Below the pieces are notes generated by a model. It had not been told where the DNA came from and searched no databases. It saw nothing but the letters and a program-made list of their open reading frames with translations. This document shows positions 1-8,028 of a stretch of 34,630 bases of DNA, in pieces. The position numbers and the translations under genes are program-made. The DNA lies in assembly GCF_913062725.1 (NCBI RefSeq), contig NZ_CAJXWY010000043.1, forward strand, positions 1 through 34,630, read 5' to 3'. Numbering within the stretch: the first letter of the stretch is position 1; each line of letters opens with the position of its first letter. Origin of the DNA: an uncultured Thiohalocapsa sp. (GTDB taxonomy: Bacteria > Pseudomonadota > Gammaproteobacteria > Chromatiales > Chromatiaceae).

Positions 1-73
1 TGCTGCACACTCGCGTCTGCGTGAACCCGGACCTATTGTACCCGGCCTGCGGCCCGATAAGTCGGACAGCCTC

Positions 74-769
74 CTAGACCCCGGACCCGGGGCCCGCGTG
101 CTCTATCCGCCCCCACACGGCCAGATGTCGGTCGCTCACCACTTGCACCGACAGCTGCTCGGCCAGGCCCGCGACGCGCAGCTGTTGGGTGACTTCGGTG
201 GGCTCGAAGGCGGCGTGCAGGGAGTTGCGGAAATCGTGCTTGAGCACCTGCGGCGCGTCGGCGGCGTAGGTCTCCACGAGGGCGGCGGCTTGGCCGGCGG
301 AGGCGGGGCGCGTCAGGTCCATCACCAGCACCAGCGCCCCCGGCTTTGCCGCGGCTCGGATGCTGCGCCACAGCACCTGCGGCTCGTGCAGATGATGCAG
401 CAGGCTGTTGGAGATGATCAGGTCGTAGGCGGCGGCCGCGAGGTGCCCGGATGGCAGCTTGTCGCAGATGAGACGCGTGCGGCTCGCAATATCGGGTCGC
501 GCGTCGATGGCGGCCCGGGCTAGCGCCAGCATGGGGGCACTGCCGTCGAGGGCATCGCAGTGCAGGGTGGGGTAGCGGCGCAGCAGCCGCAGCACGATAT
601 CCGCGGGGCCGCAGCCCAGATCGAGGGCACGACCGTGGGCGAGATCGTCGGCGCCCTGTTGCTCGAGTAAGCGCAGGAAGAGCGCGTTGGGCTCGCTGAA
701 GTCGGCCGCGGCATAGGCGCGGGCCTGCTCGGGACCATCCATCAGCTCGGGCTCGGGGCGACGCTGCAT
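74..769 (-). CDS. Class I SAM-dependent methyltransferase
   Basis: A 231-residue protein with a seven-strand Rossmann methyltransferase fold. Motif I (ALDLGCGPAD, residues 48-57) is the glycine-rich SAM-binding loop. An acidic residue follows in DALDGSAPM, and DLIISNSLLHHL is a typical motif after strand 4. This is the usual layout of small-molecule methyltransferases (Methyltransf_11/25 type); the substrate cannot be told. The start ATG at 769 is preceded by a GAGG about 11 bases away. It lies 122 bp downstream of lysA on the same strand, where many gammaproteobacteria have dapF, so it may be co-transcribed with lysA, but no functional link is visible. The length is normal and nothing is missing. 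Confidence 0.85.
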   Translation of the reverse strand: MQRRPEPELMDGPEQARAYAAADFSEPNALFLRLLEQQGADDLAHGRALDLGCGPADIVLRLLRRYPTLHCDALDGSAPMLALARAAIDARPDIASRTRLICDKLPSGHLAAAAYDLIISNSLLHHLHEPQVLWRSIRAAAKPGALVLVMDLTRPASAGQAAALVETYAADAPQVLKHDFRNSLHAAFEPTEVTQQLRVAGLAEQLSVQVVSDRHLAVWGRIEHAGPGSGV

Positions 770-854
770 TGTGTGGTTGCCTCAGACGCAGGGGTAGTGA
801 TCGTGCCGGCGTTGTGATGCCGCGCGCCGTGGCCGGCGGGCCGCCGGTGTTGGG

Positions 855-899
855 ATCATGATCCGCATCGGGGTCGGTATCGCAATCCGTATCATTGTC
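855..899. repeat. Degenerate GATNNN hexamer run at the lysA 3' end
   Basis: On the minus strand a GAT or GAC triplet recurs every six bases for about eight units, beginning in the last codons of lysA and running past its stop codon. In an alternative frame it would encode alternating Asp residues, which is probably not translated. It looks like a short slippage-derived repeat. Confidence 0.5.
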
Positions 900-2154
900 C
901 TTCGCCATCCGCGGGCAGTGTGTGCTCGCCGGCGTAGAGCTCGGCCAGGCGCTCGCGGCGGCGCACCAGATGGGCCTGGGCGCCGTCGACCATCACTTCC
1001 GCGGTCCGTGGCCGGCTGTTGTAGTTGGAACTCATGGTGAAGCCGTAGGCGCCGCTCGAGCGCACGGCGAGCAGGTCTCCGGGCGCCAGCGCCAGGGCCC
1101 GGCCCTTGCCCAGGAAGTCGCCGGTCTCGCAGACGGGGCCGACGATGTCCCAGGTCAGCGGCTCAGCCGCGCGCTGCACGGCAGGAACGATGGCCTGCTC
1201 CGCGCCGTAGAGCGCCGGGCGCAGCAGGTCGTTCATGGCCGCATCGACGATGGCGAAGTTGTGTGTCGCCGTGGACTTCAGGTACTCCACCCGGGTGAGC
1301 AGGATGCCGGCATTGCCGGCGATGGCGCGGCCGGGCTCCAGGATGATCTCCAGGTCGCGCGCGCCCAGACGGGCGTTCAGCGCCGCCGCGTAGGCATCCG
1401 GCTGCGGCGGCGCTTCGTCGGTGTAACGGATGCCGAGGCCGCCGCCCAGGTCGAGATGCTCGATGGCGATGCCCTGTGCGGTGAGGCGGTCGGCCAGGGC
1501 CAGTACGCGGTCCAGGGCGTCCAGGAAGGGTGCGAGTTCGGTGAGCTGCGAGCCGATGTGGCAGTCGATGCCGCCGACCCGGATATGCGGCAGCGCCGCC
1601 GCGCGTCGGTAGACGGCCTCGGCGGCATGGATGTCGATGCCGAACTTGTTCTCCTTGAGGCCCGTGGAGATGTAGGGGTGCGAGCGCGCATCCACGTCGG
1701 GGTTGACCCGCAGCGAAACGGTGGCGCGGCGGTCCATGTCCGCGGCGATGGCGGCGATGCGCTCGAGCTCGGGCTCCGACTCCACGTTGAAGCAGCGGAT
1801 GCCCACCTCGAGGGCGCGGCGGATTTCGTGCGCGCCCTTGCCGACGCCGGAGAAGATGATCTTGTCCGGCGCGCCGCCGGCGGCCAGCACCCGCTCCAGC
1901 TCGCCCACCGACACGATGTCGAAACCGGAGCCCAGACGGGCCAGCAGGCTCAGCACACCGAGGTTGGAATTGGCCTTGACGGCGAAGCAGATGAGGTGCG
2001 CCCGGGCGCCCAGTGCCCGATCGAAGGCGTGCCAATGCCGCTCGAGGGTGGCGCGGGAGTAGACGTAGCAGGGCGTGCCAAAGCGCCCGGCGAGCTCGGT
2101 GACCGGGATGTCCTCGGCGAACAGCTGCTCGCCACGGTAGTTGAAATGATCCAT
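892..2154 (-). CDS. lysA: Diaminopimelate decarboxylase
   Basis: LysA is the PLP enzyme that decarboxylates meso-diaminopimelate to L-lysine, the last step of lysine synthesis in the cytoplasm. The 420-residue product is full length. Visible motifs are the PLP lysine in FAVKANSN (Lys60), the CHIGSQ strand, the glycine-rich phosphate-binding GGGLGI, EPGRAI, the substrate-binding CETGDFLGKGR and the C-terminal GAYGFTMSSNYNSRPR block. I chose ATG 2154 (MDHFNYRG) because the family normally begins there. The reading frame stays open about 90 codons further upstream, but that part overlaps lptM in another frame and is Arg/Pro-rich noise. The lptM stop is 29 bp upstream, so the two are probably one operon. 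The ribosome-binding site is weak, consistent with coupling. Confidence 0.96.
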   Translation of the reverse strand: MDHFNYRGEQLFAEDIPVTELAGRFGTPCYVYSRATLERHWHAFDRALGARAHLICFAVKANSNLGVLSLLARLGSGFDIVSVGELERVLAAGGAPDKIIFSGVGKGAHEIRRALEVGIRCFNVESEPELERIAAIAADMDRRATVSLRVNPDVDARSHPYISTGLKENKFGIDIHAAEAVYRRAAALPHIRVGGIDCHIGSQLTELAPFLDALDRVLALADRLTAQGIAIEHLDLGGGLGIRYTDEAPPQPDAYAAALNARLGARDLEIILEPGRAIAGNAGILLTRVEYLKSTATHNFAIVDAAMNDLLRPALYGAEQAIVPAVQRAAEPLTWDIVGPVCETGDFLGKGRALALAPGDLLAVRSSGAYGFTMSSNYNSRPRTAEVMVDGAQAHLVRRRERLAELYAGEHTLPADGEGQ

Positions 2155-2183
2155 CGAAGGGCTCTGCGCTGGGGGCTGCGGTG

Positions 2184-2405
2184 CTACCGGTCCGGGTCGG
2201 CGGCGGGCGCCGCCGGCGGCTCGGGGGGCCAGGGCGCATCCGCGGGCGGGAACGGAAACGGCGGCGCCTTGCTGCGGGCATCGCGCGCCGCGCGCTCCGG
2301 GTCGTCCGCCGCCAGGTACAAGTCGCCCGTCTGGCCGCAGGCACCGAGCAGCGCCGCGGCGATGAGTCCGGCTGGGGCGAGGGCGTGTCGGCGTCGGGGC
2401 TGCAT
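2184..2405 (-). CDS. lptM: LptM-type small lipoprotein preceding lysA
   Basis: A 73-residue lipoprotein: a short basic N-terminus (MQPRRRH), a hydrophobic stretch, then the lipobox LLGAC followed by GQTGDLYL. That C-G-Q-x-G-x-L-Y-L signature after the lipid cysteine is typical of the LptM (formerly YifL) family encoded beside lysA/dapF/cyaY in gammaproteobacteria. In E. coli LptM helps the LptDE lipopolysaccharide translocon mature; that role here is inferred by family. The C-terminal part is Pro/Ala-rich and probably disordered. An in-frame ATG 12 codons upstream would place extra residues before the signal peptide, so I chose 2405. The family call rests on a short motif plus synteny. Confidence 0.82.
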   Translation of the reverse strand: MQPRRRHALAPAGLIAAALLGACGQTGDLYLAADDPERAARDARSKAPPFPFPPADAPWPPEPPAAPAADPDR

Positions 2406-2503
2406 GTGGGTGATGATGCCGCATCCGGTCGCGACGGGCAAAACCCGACGTTGGGACTATCGGTGCGCGGGTGGGCGACGGACGGCGCCGGGGCGCGGCG
2501 CGC

Positions 2504-3082
2504 TCACGGCAGAATCCGGATGGGTGTGCCGTCGCGGACCAGCCGCCAGATTTCGTCCATTTCGTGGTTCTTCACGGCGATGCAGCCGTCGGTCCAGTCG
2601 CGGCCGTCGTACTCTCTGGCAACGGCTGGTGAGGTGAGCCAGTTGGGGCGGCCGTGGATCATGATCATGCCGCCCGGGTTGATGTCCATGGCGCGGGCGA
2701 AGGCCCGGTCGCGGGCGTTGGGGTAGGAAATGTGGATGGACTTGTGGAAGTTGCTGTTCGGGTTGCGCCAGTTCAGTACGTAGTCGCCTTCTGGGGTGCG
2801 CTCGTCGCCTTCCTCGAATTTGTGGCCCACGGGGCTGTCGCCGAGGGCGATCTTGTACTCCCGGTGGACATCGCCGTCGTGCAGGAGTTGCAGGGTGCGA
2901 TCGCCTTTGCGCACGAGCACGCTGTCGACGAAGCGTACCGTCGGCTCGGGCTTGGAGGCGCAGCCGGCGAGGGGGGCGGTGAGGACGAGCAGGGCGGCGA
3001 GGGCGACGGCGGCGCCGTGGCGTTGGCGTGGGGGTTGCCGCAGCGCCTGGGCGAAGCGGGTGAAAGGTCGGCAGCAGCGCAT
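2504..3082 (-). CDS. L,D-transpeptidase family (YkuD domain) lipoprotein
   Basis: The 192-residue product has an N-terminal signal with a lipobox (PLAGC, lipid Cys41), so it should be an envelope lipoprotein. The rest is a YkuD domain: the strand VRFVDSVLVRKGDRTLQLL, the E-G-DERTPEGDY segment, the histidine in MIHGRPN (His143), and the catalytic cysteine in WTDGCIAV (Cys167). YkuD enzymes form or cleave 3-3 peptidoglycan crosslinks or attach lipoproteins through Cys. Here the usual S/T-x-G-C reads T-D-G-C with I-A-V following, closer to the YafK/ErfK-like branch than to LdtD. It precedes lptM by 98 bp on the same strand. Which crosslink or hydrolysis reaction it performs is not decidable. Confidence 0.88.
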   Translation of the reverse strand: MRCCRPFTRFAQALRQPPRQRHGAAVALAALLVLTAPLAGCASKPEPTVRFVDSVLVRKGDRTLQLLHDGDVHREYKIALGDSPVGHKFEEGDERTPEGDYVLNWRNPNSNFHKSIHISYPNARDRAFARAMDINPGGMIMIHGRPNWLTSPAVAREYDGRDWTDGCIAVKNHEMDEIWRLVRDGTPIRILP

Positions 3083-3399
3083 GGTGAGGTGGAGCCTGGG
3101 GCGTGGGTTGGATCGGTCGGTGGCATGATTCTACGCCGCCGGTGACGCTGAGACACCCTCTCTGCATGCGATAAACCAAATTCAAATCGGGGATTTATGG
3201 CATTTTCTTCAACGACGGTACAAGAGCTGCCGTGGCATTCGGCGGTGGTCGCCATGGTTGCGACGACCCCGCGGCCGCCGGGGTGAGCGTCGCCGTGGCA
3301 CCGTGACGGGGCCGGCGGGCGCACGGGGCGGGCGCCGGCTGTGCTAGCATCGTTGGTGTTCGTGTTTCGCCCGTTGTCCCGCCTGTCCGCCCGAGCCCC
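3083..3399. other. Divergent intergenic region, no gene
   Basis: The region separates the minus-strand L,D-transpeptidase from the plus-strand hydrolase. An AT-richer patch at about 3171-3220 stands out from the surrounding G+C and is the likeliest place for the two divergent promoters. I could not assign convincing -35/-10 pairs. Open frames crossing it are antisense shadows of neighbouring genes. Confidence 0.5.
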
Positions 3400-4440
3400 A
3401 TGCTGCGCCTGCTGTTTCGCCTGTTGTTGGTCCTGGTGGTGCTCGCCCTGGGGCTGGGCTTCATCGCCGTCGCCGTCGGGCCGCTGCTGGTGGACCCGGC
3501 GCCGGCGCCGGGAGAGACACGCCCGCAGGCGCTGGAGCGCCCGGGCAGCCAGTTCGTCAGCCTGCCCACTGCGGGCGGGGGCACGGTGACCATGCATGTG
3601 GCGGAGCGCCGGGCCGGGGATGACGCCGGCGAGGCGCCCACCTTCGTGCTGCTGCATGGCTTCACGTTCAATCTCTATACCTGGGAGCAGCTGCAGGCGG
3701 CGCTGGCCGAGCGCGGGCGGGTCATCGCCTACGACCAGATCCCCTATGGCCTGAGTGCCAAGCTCATGCCCGGGGCGACGGCCGATCCGGATTTGTACGC
3801 CAAGGCCGCCACGCTGAAGCGGCTGGTTGCGCTGTTGGACACGCTCGGCGTGGAGCAGGCCTATCTGGTGGGCAACTCCTCCGGCGGCACTCTGGCCCTG
3901 GAGGCGGCGCGGGCCTACCCGCAGCGCGTGCGCGGGCTCGTGCTGCTCGCGCCCTGGGTCAATTCCAAGCGCCCGATCCTGCCGCAATGGCTGGTGGGCC
4001 TGCCGCAGACCCAGCGCCTGATGCTGCTGCTGGCGCGCACCCTGGGCACCGACATGCCGCTGCTGGACGTTGCCTACGCCGATCCCGGCCGCATCGACGA
4101 GGCGCGCCGGGCCCGTGCGGCGGTGCATCGGGATATGGCCAACTGGGACGGCGCCTGGGCGGCGCTGCTGGCCCGCTCGCTCACGGACCCCGTGGAGATC
4201 GGCCGCCACCTGGGCGAGATCGAGACACCGGCACTGGTGGTCACGGGCACCGCAGATCGCATCGTCCCGCCCGCCGATACCCTGGCGGTGGCCCGCGCCC
4301 TGCCCGATGCCACCTATGCCGAGCTGCCGGGCTGCGGCCATGTGCCCCAGGAAGAATGTCCGGCGCTGGTGATGGATATTATCGATCAGTGGCTGGACGG
4401 GCTGCCTGCGCCCGGCGAGGCACGCGCCGAAGGGCCCTGA
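3400..4440 (+). CDS. Membrane-anchored alpha/beta hydrolase
   Basis: A 346-residue alpha/beta-hydrolase fold protein. Residues 1-30 form one strongly hydrophobic helix, likely an inner-membrane anchor with the enzyme in the periplasm. The catalytic apparatus is complete: oxyanion motif LLHGF (85-88), nucleophile Ser160 in GNSSGG, acid Asp286 in GTADRIVPP, and His314 in GCGHVPQEE. This triad fits esterases, epoxide- or C-C-bond hydrolases and many others; the substrate is unknown. Its stop codon is 2 bp before the ATG of the following SDR protein, so the two are surely co-transcribed and probably translationally coupled. No strong Shine-Dalgarno precedes the ATG at 3400. Confidence 0.9.
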   Translation: MLRLLFRLLLVLVVLALGLGFIAVAVGPLLVDPAPAPGETRPQALERPGSQFVSLPTAGGGTVTMHVAERRAGDDAGEAPTFVLLHGFTFNLYTWEQLQAALAERGRVIAYDQIPYGLSAKLMPGATADPDLYAKAATLKRLVALLDTLGVEQAYLVGNSSGGTLALEAARAYPQRVRGLVLLAPWVNSKRPILPQWLVGLPQTQRLMLLLARTLGTDMPLLDVAYADPGRIDEARRARAAVHRDMANWDGAWAALLARSLTDPVEIGRHLGEIETPALVVTGTADRIVPPADTLAVARALPDATYAELPGCGHVPQEECPALVMDIIDQWLDGLPAPGEARAEGP

Positions 4441-4442
4441 TC

Positions 4443-5942
4443 ATGACGACACCGCCATCGCCCGCCGCCGACGCCACTGACGCCGGACGCTGCCTGGTCT
4501 TCGGGGCCAGCGGCTATATCGGCAGCCATCTGGTGCCCAGGCTCCTGGCCGCGGGCATCCCGGTGCGGGCCAGCAGCCGCAACCGCGCCAGCCTGGAGCG
4601 CCGCGGCTGGGAGGCCGCCGAGTTGGTCGAGGCCGACGCCCTGGCACCGCAGACGCTGGACGCGGCCCTCGCCGGCATCGATACCGCCTACTACCTGGTG
4701 CATTCCATGGGCGCCGGTAAGGACTTCGGCCGTCTGGACCTGGCGGCCGCGGCCAACTTCGCCGCCGCCGCCGAGCGCGCCGGCGTCAGGCGCATCGTCT
4801 ACCTGGGCGGGCTGGTGCCGGATGACGCCGACAGCGAGCACATCGTCTCGCGCCGCGACACCGGCGACGTGCTGCGCCGGGGCCGGGTGCCGGTGACCGA
4901 GCTGCGCGCCGGCATCATCGTCGGCCCCGGCTCCGCCGCCTTCGAGGTGATGCGCGACCTGGTCTATCACCTGCCGGTGATGGTGACGCCGCGCTGGGTG
5001 CGCGCCCAATCGCCGCCGCTGGCCCTGGACAACCTGCTCACCTATCTGGTGCGGCTGCCGCAGATCCCCGAGGCGGCGGGGCGCGTGTTCGACGCCGGCG
5101 GACCGGAGACCCTGACCTACCAGCAGATGATGCGCATCCTCGCCGAGGAGGGCGGCCGGCGCCCGCCCATCGTCATTCCGGTGCCGGTGCTGAGTCCGAA
5201 ATTGTCGTCTTATTGGCTGCGGCTCATCACCGCGGTGCCCACCAACATCGCCCGGGCCCTGATCGAGGGCCTGAAGCACGACTTCAGTGCCGACGACGCG
5301 GCGCTCAGGCGCCTGGTGCCGCAGCAGCTGCTCGGCTTCCGCGAGGCCGTGCGTGCCGTGTTCGCGGCCGAGCGCGCCAGCGAGCCCGTCGTCGCCCGTT
5401 GGATCGAAGGAGCCTTCGCCGTGCGTGAGCAACGCATCGACTACGCCTACTACGCCAAGCGCGCCAGCGCCGCCCACGACACCAAGGCCACGCCCGCCGC
5501 CGTATGGTCGGTGCTGCGGGAGATCGGCGGTGAGCGCGGCTGGTTCTATCTCAATGGCCTCTGGCAGCTGCGCGAGACCCTGGACTGGGTCGCCGGCGGC
5601 CCCGGCCGCCAGCACGGCCGCCGCCATCCGACCCAGCTGCGCGTGGGCGACCGCATCGACTCCTGGAAGGTGCTCGGCCTCGAGCCCGAGCGGCGCCTGA
5701 GCCTGGCCTTTGGCATGCGCGCCCCCGGCGCCGGCATGATGGAGTTCGAGCTGAAGCCGCTGCCCGACGGCGGTACCCGGCTCGGCATGACCGCCTACTG
5801 GCATCCCGCCGGCGTCTGGGGCCTGCTGTACTGGTACGCCTTCGCCCCGGCCCACGGCGTGGTCTTCACCGGTACCGTGAAGGAGATCTGCCGCCTGGCG
5901 GAGGTGCGGGAACGACGGGGGGAGGTGGCGCGGGCCGGCTGA
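4443..5942 (+). CDS. SDR-type NAD(P)-binding protein with DUF2867 domain, YbjT-like
   Basis: A 499-residue two-domain protein. Residues 15-330 are an atypical short-chain dehydrogenase/NmrA-like Rossmann domain with the dinucleotide-binding G-x-x-G-x-x-G (GASGYIGSHL, 21-30), IDTAYYLVHSM and RRIVYLGGL. Residues about 345-495 match the DUF2867/SRPBCC-like domain (GWFYLNGLWQLRETLD, GDRIDSWKVL, LYWYAFAPAH). E. coli YbjT has the same arrangement; its reaction is unknown to me. The start at ATG 4443 is set by the 2-bp junction to the hydrolase gene. A much longer open frame begins upstream but overlaps the hydrolase. The pair probably acts in one pathway, which the sequence does not name. Confidence 0.88.
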   Translation: MTTPPSPAADATDAGRCLVFGASGYIGSHLVPRLLAAGIPVRASSRNRASLERRGWEAAELVEADALAPQTLDAALAGIDTAYYLVHSMGAGKDFGRLDLAAAANFAAAAERAGVRRIVYLGGLVPDDADSEHIVSRRDTGDVLRRGRVPVTELRAGIIVGPGSAAFEVMRDLVYHLPVMVTPRWVRAQSPPLALDNLLTYLVRLPQIPEAAGRVFDAGGPETLTYQQMMRILAEEGGRRPPIVIPVPVLSPKLSSYWLRLITAVPTNIARALIEGLKHDFSADDAALRRLVPQQLLGFREAVRAVFAAERASEPVVARWIEGAFAVREQRIDYAYYAKRASAAHDTKATPAAVWSVLREIGGERGWFYLNGLWQLRETLDWVAGGPGRQHGRRHPTQLRVGDRIDSWKVLGLEPERRLSLAFGMRAPGAGMMEFELKPLPDGGTRLGMTAYWHPAGVWGLLYWYAFAPAHGVVFTGTVKEICRLAEVRERRGEVARAG

Positions 5943-6007
5943 CCATCCGGGATCTGGCGAATCGGTTGCAGACTGTTGCTTGAGATTTTTGCCAGTGGGC
6001 GCGCCGT

Positions 6008-7348
6008 TTACCGCGTCGGCCCGAACGCCAGCCGCTGCCCCCGCACCGCATCGTTCACCTGCCCGTGCTCGTACGCCACTTCGCCGTTGACGATGGTGGC
6101 GACGATGGTGGCCGGCAGCACGCGCCCCTCGAATGGCGACCAGCCGCACTTGTAGAGCACCTGCCCGCGGCTGCGGGTGACCGGGGTGCTGGGGTCCACC
6201 AGCACCAGGTCGGCCCAATAGCCCTCGCGGATGTAGCCGCGCTCGCGTACGTTGAAGCACGCGGCGGGCGCGTGGCTGGTCTTTTGCACCAGTTGCTCGA
6301 GGGTCAGCGTGCCGGCCTGCACATGGGCGAACAGCGAGGGCAGGGCGTCCTGCACCAGCGGCAGGCCCGCCGGCGCCCGGAAGTAGGTGCCGGCCTTCTC
6401 GTCGAGGGTGTGCGGGGCGTGGTCGGTGGCGATGACGTCGATGCGGTCCTCGGCGACGGCGGCGAGCAGGGCCTCGCGGTCCTCCGGGCGCTTGATGGCC
6501 GGGTTGCATTTGATGAGCGCGCCCTTCTCGGCATAATCCCGGGCATCGAAGTAGAGGTGGTGCACGCAGGCCTCGACGGTGATGCGCTTGCCATCGATGG
6601 GGCCGGGTGCGAACAGCGCCAGTTCCCGCGCCGTGGTGAGGTGCAGCACGTGCAGGCGGGCGTCGTGGCGGCGGGCGAGGTCGACGGCCAGGGTGGAGGA
6701 CTTGAGGCAGGCCGCCTCGGAGCGGATCAGCGGATGCGCGTCCATGGGTACGTCTTCGCCGTAACGCTGGCGGTAGGCCGCCTCGTTGGCGAGGATGGTC
6801 GGCGTATCTTCGCAGTGGGTGGCGATGATGACGGGGCTGTCTCGGAAGACGGCGTCGAGCACCTTCGGGTCGTCCACCAGCATGTTGCCGGTGGACGCGC
6901 CCATGAACACCTTGACGCCGCAGGCGGCGCCCACGGGCAGGGCGCGGATGGCGTCGATGTTGTCGTTGCTGGTGCCCAGGTAGAAGGCGTAGTTGGCGCG
7001 GGAGACCTCGCCGGCGCGGGCGTACTTGGCGGCCAGTTGCTCGGCGTCGAGGGTGGGCGGCTTGCAGTTGGGCATTTCCATGAAGCTGGTGATGCCGCCG
7101 GCCACCGCCGCGCGGGATTCGCTGGCGATGTCCGCCTTGTAGGTGGCGCCGGGCTCGCGGAAGTGGACCTGGTCGTCGATCATGCCGGGCAGCAGCAGGC
7201 GCCCCGCGGCGTCGATGACGCGCTCCGCCGGGCGGCTTTGCAGGTCGCCGCCGATGGCGGCGATGCGCCCGTCGGTGACCAGCACGTCCGCCTCGAAGCG
7301 GCGGCCCTCGTTGACGACGAGGGCGTTGGTGATGAGAAGACTGGACAT
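6008..7348 (-). CDS. Dihydroorotase (amidohydrolase family)
   Basis: A 446-residue amidohydrolase that should interconvert carbamoyl-aspartate and dihydroorotate in pyrimidine synthesis. The composite beta-domain ends (LLITNALVVNEG, ADLVLVDP), FREPG (63-67), MEMPN (90-94), and metal ligands His178 (ATHCED), His236 (HVLHLTT) and Asp309 (ATDHAPH) are all visible; Lys146 in VKVFMGASTG is the likely carboxylated lysine. The first metal motif is unusual: DDQVH (58-62) instead of D-x-H-x-H, so Gln60 replaces the first histidine. I recall a subgroup of dihydroorotases with this change. Arg64 and the other substrate-binding residues are kept, so I expect activity. The gene is divergent from hisI and convergent with the SDR gene. 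It could be named pyrC or pyrQ; I leave the symbol open. Confidence 0.9.
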   Translation of the reverse strand: MSSLLITNALVVNEGRRFEADVLVTDGRIAAIGGDLQSRPAERVIDAAGRLLLPGMIDDQVHFREPGATYKADIASESRAAVAGGITSFMEMPNCKPPTLDAEQLAAKYARAGEVSRANYAFYLGTSNDNIDAIRALPVGAACGVKVFMGASTGNMLVDDPKVLDAVFRDSPVIIATHCEDTPTILANEAAYRQRYGEDVPMDAHPLIRSEAACLKSSTLAVDLARRHDARLHVLHLTTARELALFAPGPIDGKRITVEACVHHLYFDARDYAEKGALIKCNPAIKRPEDREALLAAVAEDRIDVIATDHAPHTLDEKAGTYFRAPAGLPLVQDALPSLFAHVQAGTLTLEQLVQKTSHAPAACFNVRERGYIREGYWADLVLVDPSTPVTRSRGQVLYKCGWSPFEGRVLPATIVATIVNGEVAYEHGQVNDAVRGQRLAFGPTR

Positions 7349-7501
7349 GCGGTGCTCCGATCTGTGTTGCTCTTTGCCCGGTGGACGCGCGGCTGGCGTT
7401 GCGCTGGCTGTGTCCGGGGACGCAGGCTGGGGGGGCGAGGGGGCGGTTGGCTCTGCTAACCTGCCGGCATGTGCAGTCTAGCCAGAAGCCGTGCGCCTGA
7501 C

Positions 7502-7963
7502 ATGCGTGATCCCGCAGAAAACCCCAATCCAAAGCATCGAATTAAGGCCAACGAGGGCGCCGGTCTCGGCGACAGTGTGCCCTGGGCGGAGGTGCGCGCG
7601 AGCCTGAAGCTCAACGCCGATGGGCTCATCCCGGCCATCGCCCAGCAATACGACACCCACGAGGTGCTGATGATGGCCTGGATGAATCTGGCGGCGCTGG
7701 ACGAGACGCTGGCGACGGGCCGGGTGTGCTACTTCTCGCGCTCCCGCGGCAAGCTCTGGCGCAAGGGGGAGTCGTCGGGCCAGGTGCAGTTGCTGCGGGA
7801 GCTGCGGCTGGACTGCGACGGCGATACCCTGTTGTTGCTGGTGGATCAGACGGGCCCCGCCTGCCATACCGGCCGCCGTAGTTGCTTTTACAATGCGCTG
7901 CGCGGGGAGCGGGTGGAGGTGGTCGCTGAGGCGCTCATCGATCCGGCGCAGTTGTACAAGTAG
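7502..7963 (+). CDS. hisI: Phosphoribosyl-AMP cyclohydrolase
   Basis: HisI opens the purine ring of PR-AMP, the third step of histidine synthesis. Family signatures are complete: DTHEVLMMAWMN, the active-site strip YFSRSRGKLWRKGESSGQ, the metal site DCDGD, and the two cysteines in ACHTGRRSCFYN. The recognised domain begins at about VPWAEVRASLKLNADG and there is no HisE domain. The start is uncertain: ATG 7469 and ATG 7502 both lack a clear Shine-Dalgarno, and a GTG at 7577 would give a product of usual family length (about 128 residues). I list 7502. No other his gene is visible nearby, so it is detached from any his operon. Convergent with the DUF1269 gene across a repeat hairpin. Confidence 0.93.
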   Translation: MRDPAENPNPKHRIKANEGAGLGDSVPWAEVRASLKLNADGLIPAIAQQYDTHEVLMMAWMNLAALDETLATGRVCYFSRSRGKLWRKGESSGQVQLLRELRLDCDGDTLLLLVDQTGPACHTGRRSCFYNALRGERVEVVAEALIDPAQLYK

Positions 7964-8028
7964 ACCAGACTATCCCCGCCGCCCAGCCCGCTTCGGCTTT
8001 GGGGAGGTGCGGCGGGCGGGGCAGCGGC

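Noticed and set aside
33..908. Minus-strand frame beginning with an Asp-rich peptide
   Set aside because: After the hexamer-repeat start it runs out of frame through the methyltransferase gene. The Asp-rich stretch is explained by the repeat.
895..2637. 580-codon plus-strand open frame antisense to lysA
   Set aside because: High G+C leaves antisense frames open. Its composition is unlike a protein and lysA on the other strand is unmistakable.
4386..7532. 1048-codon minus-strand open frame spanning the SDR and dihydroorotase region
   Set aside because: It covers two real genes in the wrong frame or strand and encodes Arg/His/Pro-rich sequence without domains.
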